Source: DASZCR01 sp035942915 (GTDB taxonomy: Bacteria > Acidobacteriota > Blastocatellia > Pyrinomonadales > Pyrinomonadaceae). Taken from it: a DNA stretch of 44,473 nt. The stretch covers positions 1-44,473 of the forward strand of contig DASZCR010000323.1 in assembly GCA_035942915.1 (NCBI GenBank). The letters run 5' to 3'. Below are positions 1-7,749 of the stretch, in pieces. The notes below the pieces were generated by a model. It was not told the DNA's origin. It was given only the letters and a program-made list of their open reading frames with translations, and made no database searches. The translations under genes were made by a program, and so were the position numbers. Numbering within the stretch: the first letter of the stretch is position 1; the number at the start of each line of letters is the position of its first letter.

Positions 1-1
1 C

Positions 2-133
2 TCGAAGTGCATCGACGCCCTGCGCCGGGCTGTCGAGTTGTTCGTCTGGTGCTGGAACCGGCGGCAGCGCCATAAGCAACGACACCCGCGCTACCCGAGC
101 AACGTCATCGACTTCGTCTCATGTCTGATTTAG
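2..133 (+). CDS. C-terminal fragment of an unidentified protein, possibly a transposase
   Basis: An open frame enters from the left edge and stops at a TAG at 131-133, giving about 43 residues. The tail contains a W-N-R-R-Q-x-H-K stretch followed by H-P-R-Y-P and ends V-I-D-F-V-S-C-L-I. A basic, aromatic tail of this kind is found at the C-terminus of some DDE transposases, but this is an impression only and no catalytic residue is in view. The next gene, the penicillin acylase, ends convergently at 201. The upstream sequence would settle the identity. Confidence 0.35.
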   Translation, partial: SKCIDALRRAVELFVWCWNRRQRHKQRHPRYPSNVIDFVSCLI

Positions 134-200
134 TCACTCCCGCACGACAGAGACGCCTGTTCACATCGCTCTCCCGCGCAAGACCGAGAGAGCGCCCTCT

Positions 201-2762
201 TCAGGACGCAGAGTCGGGCGTCAGAGTAAACTCGTGGCTCGCACGTCCCGGCAGAAATGGCAACGGCTCTTGTCGAACCCAATACCGATGCTGGTCGTCG
301 TAATTGTCCGAGAGCGGGTGGCCGGATTGTCCGCCGACGATGTGCAGCACGCCCGCGTCTTCTCGACCCGGCGAGACCACCATGCGGACGGACGCGCCGA
401 AGCCCGGCTCCGACGAACAGACGCTGAAGAGACATCCGGGCAGAGGGTCGGCAGGCATGTTGAAGAGGTTTCCGAAAAATGAACGGTCTTTCGGCGTCAG
501 CAGGTGAAAGACCTCCGCCTTGTTGACGCTGCCCCAACGCAGATTCTCCAACGACTTCAACTTGTAACTCGCTTTCAACTGTGCGACGCCGTTCTTCAAA
601 TTATCCAGAATGAACTGCTCCCAACTCGCGCCGCGCTCTCCTTCGACGAGCAACTCCGGCGGTCTCTCCGTCAAGATGATGCGCAGAGGCGTGTCCAGAT
701 TAGGCCACGCGTAGACGAACTGCTCATCTGCTTCCGCGCACGCCTGCAACATCGGCGTGAAGATTGCTTGCGCCAGACTTTCCCTGAAAGAGATGATAAA
801 AATTAGCCCTTCGCTCTCCAACTCAGCCCTCTTATCCCAGTCGAGAATGGCGCGCCGCACCGTCGCCAGTTCGGGATTGCGGCCGACCGTCTCATCGGTC
901 AACACTTCCAGCGCCAGTTGCGCGTAGAACTCGTAGACGTGGCAGGCCGTGTCGAACTGCAAACGGAACATCTCCGTCTCGCTGATGCCAGACATCTCGC
1001 GCAGGCGTTCGGCTATCCTGTGCGCGCGATAACTATGCGGGAAGCCCTCGCCTAAGACGTGTGGATAATCTCGACCGACAGAGACGTTGTTCGCGTTGAC
1101 GAGAAAGCCCTCGTCGCTCTCGATAATTCTCGGCAGTTCTGCGGGGTCGATGAAACCCGTCCAGCCTGCGCTCCCGTCAGCCCAACCGGCCGCCGTCGCC
1201 GTCCGACCGTTTACTTTGCGCACAGGCAATCGGCCGCACACGGTATAGGCGATGCGCCCCTGCTCATCAGCCATAATCACGTTGAGCGGCGGCCCCGCGA
1301 AACTATTGGCGGCACTCGCCGCCTCTTCGACCGTGCGCGCCTGCTCCATCCGCATCAGACCGAAATCGACCCCGCCATCATCAAGCGCCGTCCAACGCAG
1401 GGCAACCGGCTTGCCCATCAATCTCTTTTCCAGCACCGGCCCCCAGACCGTCTTCTTCACTTCGACATCGACGAAATCACCGCGCTTGCGCTTGATGGAC
1501 TCTTTGATGACCTCGAAGGTTCGCCAGCCGTCCGGCGTCAGGTAATGGTCGGGTCGCTCCGGGTCAACTTCCAGCGGCACTAGTTCGAGGCACGCGCCGA
1601 GCATGTTGGTCAGCCCCCAGACGACGTGCGTATTCGACCCCGCAAGCATCAATGGAATTCCCGGAATGGTCACGCCTGAGAGGTCTCCGCCGTCATAACA
1701 GAGGCGTGCGCGATACCAGAGATTCGGTATGCCGAGACCCGTGTGCATGTCGTTGGCGAGGATGGCTCTGCTGTGGCTCGTCTTTGATTTATCCACCGCC
1801 CAGCAGTTGGAACCGGCGGCCACGCCTTCCGTACGCACAATCTTTCTCTTCGACGCAGGGTCGTTCGCCTGCGCTTGTCGGCTGAGAAGCGCAGCTATCT
1901 GGGCGCGTGGGAGCGGTCGGATAGGTCTGTAAGATTCGTCGCCCCATCCGAGCAGGGTCGCATAGGGACTCGCATCGGGTGTCAGGAACGCGACGACCTC
2001 CTCCGGCAGCGTGCTCTCCATAATCGCCAGCGTCCGGCGCTTGCCTTCTTCCTCCGCGCAAAGGTTCTGGAACATTTGCAGCAAGGCCAGCACGCAATCC
2101 TCGCCGCGCCACGTCTCAGGCTGATATCTCAGGAGCAGAAATTCAAAAGGGCGTGTTCTTATCTGCGAGAGATACGCGTTGACGCCTTCGCTGTAGGCGA
2201 GCAAGCTTTCCTTCTGTTCTTGCGGCAGGCGCGCAAAGATATCCGCCGCGATGCGATTGCAGCCGATGACCCTTTGCGCCGTGTCCGTCTCTAACAGTCC
2301 CTTGCCGAAAACTTCGGTCAGCCTCCCGGCCGCGCCGCGCCTCAACAAGTCCATCTGAAAGAACCTATCGCGTGCGGAGACGTAACCGAGAGCGCGCATC
2401 GCATCGAGCCGCGTTTGCGCCTTGATAGTAGGAATCCCGAACTCGTCTAGGGTGACGACGACAGGCGCATCCAGACCCTTGAGACTAGAGTCGCGCGCAG
2501 GGCGCGGCCTTGAGGCGCGCAGTTTGGGAACGACGACGAACAGCATCAGCAGCGTCAGCCTGTTCTTTAAAGCGAAGGCGAGCAAGAAGAGCCCGCACAG
2601 GCCGAGCACCGTCCATCTGAAGGGCTTTGCAGCGAGCGCCGGATAACTTTCCGAGAGACTACCGAGCAGCCACACTATGCCTGCGATGAGCAGGGCGATT
2701 GAGAAAACGACTAACGTAACCGCCGACCAGTGTGCGCGGAGAAGCCGTTTGAAGAATTGCAT
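201..2762 (-). CDS. Penicillin acylase family Ntn-hydrolase, membrane anchored
   Basis: This 853-residue protein belongs to the penicillin amidase (S45) family, which cleaves amide bonds such as those of acyl-homoserine lactones or beta-lactams. Two hydrophobic segments at about residues 16-36 and 52-78 anchor it to the membrane. An A-chain-like region with the typical D-x-x-G-I-P and R-D-R-x-x-Q-M-D-x-x-R-R motifs spans about 105-145. The self-processing nucleophile is the Ser of G-S-N-C-W at about residue 318; most members have G-S-N-N-W. Later motifs N-D-M-H-T-G-L (about 337), G-x-T-I-P-G-I-P and G-L-T-N-M also fit. The length is normal for the family. The substrate cannot be told from sequence. 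The Cys next to the nucleophile is a mild variation. The gene stands alone: the ABC operon ends 152 bp upstream on the same strand. Confidence 0.9.
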   Translation of the reverse strand: MQFFKRLLRAHWSAVTLVVFSIALLIAGIVWLLGSLSESYPALAAKPFRWTVLGLCGLFLLAFALKNRLTLLMLFVVVPKLRASRPRPARDSSLKGLDAPVVVTLDEFGIPTIKAQTRLDAMRALGYVSARDRFFQMDLLRRGAAGRLTEVFGKGLLETDTAQRVIGCNRIAADIFARLPQEQKESLLAYSEGVNAYLSQIRTRPFEFLLLRYQPETWRGEDCVLALLQMFQNLCAEEEGKRRTLAIMESTLPEEVVAFLTPDASPYATLLGWGDESYRPIRPLPRAQIAALLSRQAQANDPASKRKIVRTEGVAAGSNCWAVDKSKTSHSRAILANDMHTGLGIPNLWYRARLCYDGGDLSGVTIPGIPLMLAGSNTHVVWGLTNMLGACLELVPLEVDPERPDHYLTPDGWRTFEVIKESIKRKRGDFVDVEVKKTVWGPVLEKRLMGKPVALRWTALDDGGVDFGLMRMEQARTVEEAASAANSFAGPPLNVIMADEQGRIAYTVCGRLPVRKVNGRTATAAGWADGSAGWTGFIDPAELPRIIESDEGFLVNANNVSVGRDYPHVLGEGFPHSYRAHRIAERLREMSGISETEMFRLQFDTACHVYEFYAQLALEVLTDETVGRNPELATVRRAILDWDKRAELESEGLIFIISFRESLAQAIFTPMLQACAEADEQFVYAWPNLDTPLRIILTERPPELLVEGERGASWEQFILDNLKNGVAQLKASYKLKSLENLRWGSVNKAEVFHLLTPKDRSFFGNLFNMPADPLPGCLFSVCSSEPGFGASVRMVVSPGREDAGVLHIVGGQSGHPLSDNYDDQHRYWVRQEPLPFLPGRASHEFTLTPDSAS

Positions 2763-2914
2763 ATCAATCAGGAGAAAGGGTGGTGAGGTGTGCTCAGTCT
2801 TCGGCGTCAGTCATCATCGGATGCACCTATCCGCTCAAGCTTTCTTTCAACTTCGTCTGTGATTCTTGATTCTTTAGGCGACGGCGGCTATCTCGCTCCG
2901 GGTTTGGAAGTACG

Positions 2915-5014
2915 TCATCTGATACGCACTTCCAGCCCGCCGCTCAAGGGGTCTTCATTCTGAAGCTGCCAGAGGGAGGCATAGAGACCTTTGCGTGCGA
3001 GAAGTTTCTTGTGCGTTCCCTCTTCAATAATCTTCCCTCTTTCGAGGACGAGTATTCTGTCGGCCGAGCGAATCGTCGTGAGCCTGTGAGCAATGATAAT
3101 GATGCTCTTCCCCGATGCCGCCTTGCGGAGAGACCTTTTGATGGCCGCCTCCGTTTCGTTATCGAGTTGTGAGGTCGCTTCGTCGAGGGCGAGTATCGCC
3201 GCGCCGCTAAAGAGTTTCAGGAGCGCGCGTGCGATGGCGATGCGCTGTCTCTCGCCGCCTGAGAGGCGTTGCCCGCGTTCGCCGACTTCCGCCTCAAGGC
3301 CGCCGGGCAAAGAGTCGAGCAGGTTGAGCGCCTCGGCGTCGCGCATGGCCTCGACAATCTGCTCCTGCGAGGCATAGTCCTGACTGTAGAGCACGTTCTC
3401 TCGCACAGTCCCTTGAAACAGGTGTACTTCCTGACTGACGAGACTGACCGCCCGGCGCAAGTCCTGTAGATTCAACTCCCGAATATCCCTGCCGTCCAGC
3501 AATATTCGCCCGGAGTCCACGTCATAGAAGCGCAGGAGCAAATTGAGCAGGGTGCTTTTGCCGGAACCTGTGGGGCCGACGATGGCGAGCGTCTCACCGG
3601 CCTTCAATTTGAAGGAGACATTTTCGAGCACCCGCACCGAAGGGTCATAGCCGAAGGAGACATCCTCAAAGACAATCTCGCCGCGCACACTCCCTGCGGG
3701 CAGACGGGTCGGGCCGCTTTGAATCTGCGGACTTGAATCGAGCACCTCTGCCAGTTGCCCCGCCGAGTTGGCCGCGCCGTGATAGAGACGAGTAATCTGC
3801 TCCACATCTCTCAGCGAAGAGAGCAACTGCGGAAACAGGAAGGCTGAGAGCACATATTGCTCTTTCGTCAACTTGCCTGTCGCCGCCAGATAACCTCCGT
3901 ATCCGGCGGTGAGAAAAAATCCGGCGTTGAAGAAGGTGTAGTTGAGTTGCGCCTGAATGGCCGAGACCGAGACGGCGTCGAGCGCAGTTTCCGATAGTTG
4001 CGAATCGGAATCGCTCAACCGATAGGTCTCCCTCTGCTCGGCCGTAAAGCTCTTGACATCGGCGATGCCGGTCAGATTGTTTTCGAGCATCTGCGTAAAA
4101 TTGCTCGATGCTTCACCGGCGCGTGCATAACGCTCGCGCGCCAGTCCGCCGTAGACGCGCGACGAGAGCATCACAAATGGCAGGGTGAGAAAGGTGAGGA
4201 GCGCCAGCCCCGGCGAGGTGATGGCTATCAGAGTGCCGTAGACGACGATAATCATCCCCAGTTCAACCATCTCGTCGCCCGCCCGTTCGACAAACTCTCT
4301 GATGCGCGCCGTGTCATCGGTCACGAGGTTGATGAGATGGCCTGTCCCGTAGCGGTCGAAGAAGGCCATGTCCTGCGTCTGGATTTTGGCGATGAGTTCG
4401 GTGCGGAGATTGTGTTGCGTAGTTTGTGCGAGTCTGCGCCAGGCCTTTTTGCGTCGGTTGCGCGTTAACAACTCCGCCCCGACGAGCATCAGCGAAAGCC
4501 CCGTCATGAAAAGGATGCGCGAGCCTTTGCTGACCAGCCCTAAAGCGCGCAGAAAACCGGGACCCTTCCCTTGCGCGGTATTAAAGATACCGACAAAGGA
4601 GAGTCCCAGAATGGCGCTGACGGTATGGCCGATGATGGACAGCCAGACCGGCCCGACCAGATGTTTGCGTTCGGGCAGCGAAAGCTTGATGACGCGAGAA
4701 AGTGGTGAGGCTGCTCCTGAGGCTAAGTTCCCATTGACAGTCCGAGTCGAGAGGTCGTCCAAACAGTTCAGTATGATGGACTCGACGTGAAGGCCAACCG
4801 TGTCAGGCTCGTAAAGGACTAAGACCCTACCGGAGACGGGGTTGGCGTGGGCTGCGAGGACGCCCGGATACTGCAGCAACCCCTGCTCCAACTCCTGCGC
4901 CAGATTGGGCCTGCGCCCAATCGCCTTTACCTCCCAACGTTCTCGTCCGGGGATGGCCGAGAGCAATCTGATACCCCAAGTCCCTCGCGGAGAGTCCCCT
5001 CTCCTGCTGACCAT
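2915..5014 (-). CDS. ABC exporter (ATPase plus permease) with N-terminal HMA-like domain
   Basis: This 699-residue half-transporter is of the MsbA/LapB-like type. Residues about 20-90 resemble the HMA_2 ferredoxin-like domain found in front of metal P-type ATPases, but without a CxxC motif. A six-helix type-1 ABC membrane domain follows at about 120-420. The nucleotide-binding domain has Walker A G-P-T-G-S-G-K-S-T (about 480-488), signature L-S-G-G-E-R-Q (584-590), Walker B A-I-L-A-L-D-E (606-612) and an H-loop in I-I-A-H-R-L-T. Its ATG overlaps the upstream TAA stop by one base (TAATG), with GGGAGG just upstream, so translation is coupled to the 71-residue gene. HMA_2 and DUF5132-like proteins usually accompany P-type ATPases; here the partner is an ABC exporter. 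The substrate is unknown. Confidence 0.88.
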   Translation of the reverse strand: MVSRRGDSPRGTWGIRLLSAIPGRERWEVKAIGRRPNLAQELEQGLLQYPGVLAAHANPVSGRVLVLYEPDTVGLHVESIILNCLDDLSTRTVNGNLASGAASPLSRVIKLSLPERKHLVGPVWLSIIGHTVSAILGLSFVGIFNTAQGKGPGFLRALGLVSKGSRILFMTGLSLMLVGAELLTRNRRKKAWRRLAQTTQHNLRTELIAKIQTQDMAFFDRYGTGHLINLVTDDTARIREFVERAGDEMVELGMIIVVYGTLIAITSPGLALLTFLTLPFVMLSSRVYGGLARERYARAGEASSNFTQMLENNLTGIADVKSFTAEQRETYRLSDSDSQLSETALDAVSVSAIQAQLNYTFFNAGFFLTAGYGGYLAATGKLTKEQYVLSAFLFPQLLSSLRDVEQITRLYHGAANSAGQLAEVLDSSPQIQSGPTRLPAGSVRGEIVFEDVSFGYDPSVRVLENVSFKLKAGETLAIVGPTGSGKSTLLNLLLRFYDVDSGRILLDGRDIRELNLQDLRRAVSLVSQEVHLFQGTVRENVLYSQDYASQEQIVEAMRDAEALNLLDSLPGGLEAEVGERGQRLSGGERQRIAIARALLKLFSGAAILALDEATSQLDNETEAAIKRSLRKAASGKSIIIIAHRLTTIRSADRILVLERGKIIEEGTHKKLLARKGLYASLWQLQNEDPLSGGLEVRIR

Positions 5015-5229
5015 TACATAACCTCCCGGTCATGCTCTGAAAGTTCTTGAGTGGCTTCGGCTGTCAAGTCCCCTATGTCTTCGATGGCCTGCTGTGAGAC
5101 TTCTTTGACCATCACACTTGCACGGAGGCCTAACTTGATTCCTTCTTTAACGATTAGCCTCCAATTTTGCGCCAGAACGACCCCTGAGGCCAGACCGGCG
5201 AGGCCCACGAAAAATGTCCTCTTTTTCAT
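5014..5229 (-). CDS. Small DUF5132/DUF1490-like membrane protein
   Basis: A 71-residue protein with one N-terminal transmembrane segment (about residues 6-22, after M-K-K-R-T) and an amphipathic, acidic C-terminal half containing V-K-E-V-S-Q-Q-A-I-E-D-I-G-D-L. This layout is that of the DUF5132/DUF1490 group, small proteins encoded beside HMA-domain transporters. It is the middle gene of a three-gene operon: 30 bp after the DUF6072-like gene, and its stop overlaps the start of the HMA-ABC exporter. It may act as a membrane chaperone or regulator of that exporter, which is inference. Family assignment is by pattern only. Confidence 0.65.
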   Translation of the reverse strand: MKKRTFFVGLAGLASGVVLAQNWRLIVKEGIKLGLRASVMVKEVSQQAIEDIGDLTAEATQELSEHDREVM

Positions 5230-5259
5230 CTTATTCTTTGCTTACATCGTGTGAGGAAC

Positions 5260-5517
5260 CTACTTCTTCGTCGAGTCTGGTGTATTGAGCGACTCGTAGA
5301 GATGATGGCCGGTGTTGGCCCGCGTAAACGAATTGGCGGCCACTATAATCAGGCCCGGCAGACCGAAAACCGCTCCGGCGACAAGACCGAGAGCGGCATG
5401 AATGCCCGCTTGCTTGAGGTCTCCATTAAGAAGATGGCTGCCACCCGGAATGACCACTTCACTGGCGAACTGCAAACCCGTCTTCACAGTTTGCATATTC
5501 TCTGTTGCGCTCGGCAT
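5260..5517 (-). CDS. DUF6072-like small membrane protein
   Basis: An 85-residue protein starting M-P-S-A-T-E-N. The frame is open further upstream, but AGAGGAGG lies 8 nt before the ATG at 5517 and the recognisable family begins there. The body contains K-T-G-L-Q-F-A-S-E, V-I-P-G-G-S-H-L-L and G-D-L-K-Q-A-G-I-H-A, followed by a hydrophobic segment with G-L-P-G-L. That order fits the DUF6072 family, whose function is unknown. It is the first gene of the operon with the DUF5132-like protein and the HMA-ABC exporter. A promoter-like sequence lies about 215-240 bp upstream. Its place in an envelope-transport operon suggests a membrane role. Confidence 0.65.
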   Translation of the reverse strand: MPSATENMQTVKTGLQFASEVVIPGGSHLLNGDLKQAGIHAALGLVAGAVFGLPGLIIVAANSFTRANTGHHLYESLNTPDSTKK

Positions 5518-5730
5518 CTTTTCATCCTCCTCTGTGTGTCTGATTGGTGCATGCGAAGTTGGACGGATTTTAACACGGCCGCTCGCTCTACGCCGCGCTT
5601 TGCTGCCCTCTCGCATAAGTGAGATAACGCCCCCTTTAACTAACTTTATTCCGAAAGCCCGTTTTCCGCAAGCGATTTTTGCCTGCTTTACCTTCACAAC
5701 CCTAATCGCAAGAGCCTTTTCGTACGCGAT

Positions 5731-5759
5731 TTTACAACGTCTATGAGATTTGAGGTCAA
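5731..5759 (-). promoter_or_regulatory. Sigma-70-like promoter for the DUF6072/DUF5132/ABC operon
   Basis: On the minus strand, TTGACC (5759-5754) is followed after 17 nt by TGTAAA (5736-5731). The -35 matches the consensus at 5 of 6 bases and the -10 at 4 of 6. It is the best promoter-like match I found between queA and the operon. It would give a 5' leader of roughly 200 nt. Confidence 0.4.
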
Positions 5760-5802
5760 TCTTGCATCGATAATCTTTTCAAGAAATTATGCGCGTGTGC
5801 GA

Positions 5803-6846
5803 TTAGAGAATCAGCATGCTGTCACCGAAGAGGTCGAAGCGGTAACGCGCGCGCACAAGTTGGCGATAAGTATCAAGCGTAAACTCCTGACCGGCGAAAG
5901 CCGCGACGAGCATCAGGTGGCTCGAACGCGGCTCGTGCAGGTTCGTCAACATCGCATCCACCATCTTGTAACGGTGGCCGGGATAGATAAACAGCTCAGT
6001 CCAACCCTCTCCGGCACGCACCCTCGCGCCCGCACGCGTCTCTTGCGCGACCGTCTCCAGCGTCCTCACGACGCTCGTCCCGACTGCCACGATGCGCCCA
6101 CCGCGCCGCCGCGCTCCATTGATGGCACGCGCCGCCGAAGTCTTCACCCGGTACCACTCCGAGCCGACCCGATGGTCTTCGACCTGCTCCTCCCTGATGT
6201 GCCTGTACTGCTGCAACTCCGTCAGTCCGATGTGCAAAGTAATGGAGACGACCGCGACGCCTGCGCGCCTGAGCCGCGCCAGCATCTTCTCCGTGAAGTG
6301 CAGACCGGCCGATGGTATCTCCAACGAACCGGGCGCGCGCGCGTAGACGTTGCGGTATGTCTCCATCCGCTCGCGGAGCGGCTGATAGAGCGGCAGGTTG
6401 CGCTCGCCGAAACGCTCCAGCAGTTCGTAGAAGTCGCCTTTGTGCTCGAAGCGCACGAGCCACAGGTCTTCGACGGTAGGTTTGACCAGCACGCCTCGCA
6501 ACTCTCCGTCGCCGATGCGAACGACAAGCCCGCGCGCGGCCTTCGCGGCAGGCTGCACGGCCGCGTGCCAGCCGTCGGCGTGATGGCCGAAGAGAATGAG
6601 ACTGACCGCGCCGCGACTCGTCTGCCCGTGCAACTGGTCGTGAACCATCAGCGTGTCGTTAACGACCAGCACGTCTCCGGCGCGCAGATACGAGCCGAGG
6701 CGGTCGAAGCGGCTGTGCTCGATGCGTTTCTCTGTGCGATGGAGAACAACCATTCGCGCGTGCTCGCGCCGCTCGCCTCGCAGTTCAGGCGGCGAGAGCG
6801 GGATGAGCCATCGTGGGACGCTGAAATGGAAGTCAGAGGTCTTCAT
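5803..6846 (-). CDS. queA: S-adenosylmethionine:tRNA ribosyltransferase-isomerase
   Basis: QueA transfers and isomerises the ribosyl group of SAM onto 7-aminomethyl-7-deazaguanine at the tRNA wobble position, making epoxyqueuosine in the cytosol. The 347 residues carry the family landmarks: V-V-N-D-T, S-A-G-L-H-F-T, H-I-G-L, A-V-G-T-S-V-V-R-T-L-E, L-T-N-L-H-E-P-R-S-S and a C-terminal Y-R-F-D-L-F-G-D-S-M-L-I. The usual H-I-G-x-G-T-F is altered to H-I-G-L-T-E-L, as in the more divergent QueA-like group. The start at 6846 (M-K-T-S-D-F-H-F) is chosen because the residues encoded further upstream do not look like QueA. No other queuosine gene is in the window. Confidence 0.88.
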   Translation of the reverse strand: MKTSDFHFSVPRWLIPLSPPELRGERREHARMVVLHRTEKRIEHSRFDRLGSYLRAGDVLVVNDTLMVHDQLHGQTSRGAVSLILFGHHADGWHAAVQPAAKAARGLVVRIGDGELRGVLVKPTVEDLWLVRFEHKGDFYELLERFGERNLPLYQPLRERMETYRNVYARAPGSLEIPSAGLHFTEKMLARLRRAGVAVVSITLHIGLTELQQYRHIREEQVEDHRVGSEWYRVKTSAARAINGARRRGGRIVAVGTSVVRTLETVAQETRAGARVRAGEGWTELFIYPGHRYKMVDAMLTNLHEPRSSHLMLVAAFAGQEFTLDTYRQLVRARYRFDLFGDSMLIL

Positions 6847-6985
6847 CGCATGTTCTCTCTGTGAAGAAGAGGGCGCACGCAGAAGGCGACTGCCGCCGAA
6901 GCCTTCCGCGTGGAGGTTGAGGGTGAGGCTGACAGGCGACCGTGTTTGATGAGTTGTGAGGCTCGATTGCAGTTCGTCAACGCCG

Positions 6986-7528
6986 CTATCGCTCATTGAG
7001 CAGCGAGGTTGTTCTCTCCGTGACGCTCGGCGTCTCAACCATCTCGGCCGTATTCACACGCCTGAAGCCGAAGTCTGTGACCGGAACGCCTTGCGACGGC
7101 GGCAGCGCCGCACGCTCACGCGCGCCACTCAGCCTGCCCGGCTCTGCTTCTTCAAGCTCATTCACAGCAACACTCTCAAAAACCATCGCATACAGAATCC
7201 TTGCAAAACCACTGAGCAGGATGACCCACAGCAGAGCATCCAAGACGAGTTGCGGCAGTTCATCCAGATTGGTGTTCTCGACGCTCGGCAGCAACCCCTC
7301 CGCAAGCAGGTGTAAAGGCAGCAGCACGAGACACAACAGCACCAACTTAGCGCCCTGACGAATACCCCGCTGGCGCGCAGACAGAGCAGGCACAGCCTTC
7401 TCCTCGTCAAGCTTCTTCAACTCGCCGTCCGCACCGAGCAGCCTCTTGACATCTTCGAGCGGAAGGCCGCATCTGGCACAGAACTGCGAATTATTCACGA
7501 TTGGTTGAGCACATTGCGGGCAATACAT
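6986..7528 (-). CDS. Zinc-ribbon membrane protein of unknown function
   Basis: A 180-residue protein. Residues 3-20 form a double zinc-ribbon half (Cys3-P-Q-Cys6 and Cys17-A-R-Cys20). A charged linker follows, then two hydrophobic segments at about 58-80 and 90-115, and a polar tail. Zinc-ribbon plus two-helix proteins are common and mostly uncharacterised; they may sense or scaffold at the membrane. A TGAGGTG sequence precedes the ATG. It lies 139 bp upstream of the queA start on the same strand, so the two may be co-transcribed. Confidence 0.75.
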   Translation of the reverse strand: MYCPQCAQPIVNNSQFCARCGLPLEDVKRLLGADGELKKLDEEKAVPALSARQRGIRQGAKLVLLCLVLLPLHLLAEGLLPSVENTNLDELPQLVLDALLWVILLSGFARILYAMVFESVAVNELEEAEPGRLSGARERAALPPSQGVPVTDFGFRRVNTAEMVETPSVTERTTSLLNER

Positions 7529-7749
7529 CTGAACACCTCACAAGAGCAAAAATAGATAACCCCTGCCGCAGCCACCTGAGATTACGACTAAACGTGATAT
7601 CGAGTTCGTGCTCTCTCCACTCTTACAGGCACGTGCAGCGACATAATGCCCCGCATCAACACCTGCACACAACCGGGCGTCGCATCCAACCGGACGGACG
7701 GCGTCAATACTATGACGGGGTCGCCTTGAACAACCTGTGAGGCGATGCG

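Noticed and set aside
167..194. Hairpin CGCTCTC/GAGAGCG after the penicillin acylase stop
   Set aside because: The 7-bp stem has a 14-nt loop and no T-run on the minus strand, so it is not a convincing terminator.
6847..7038. Longer start for queA
   Set aside because: The extra residues do not resemble QueA and overlap the 3' end of the zinc-ribbon gene. The family begins at M-K-T-S-D-F-H-F.
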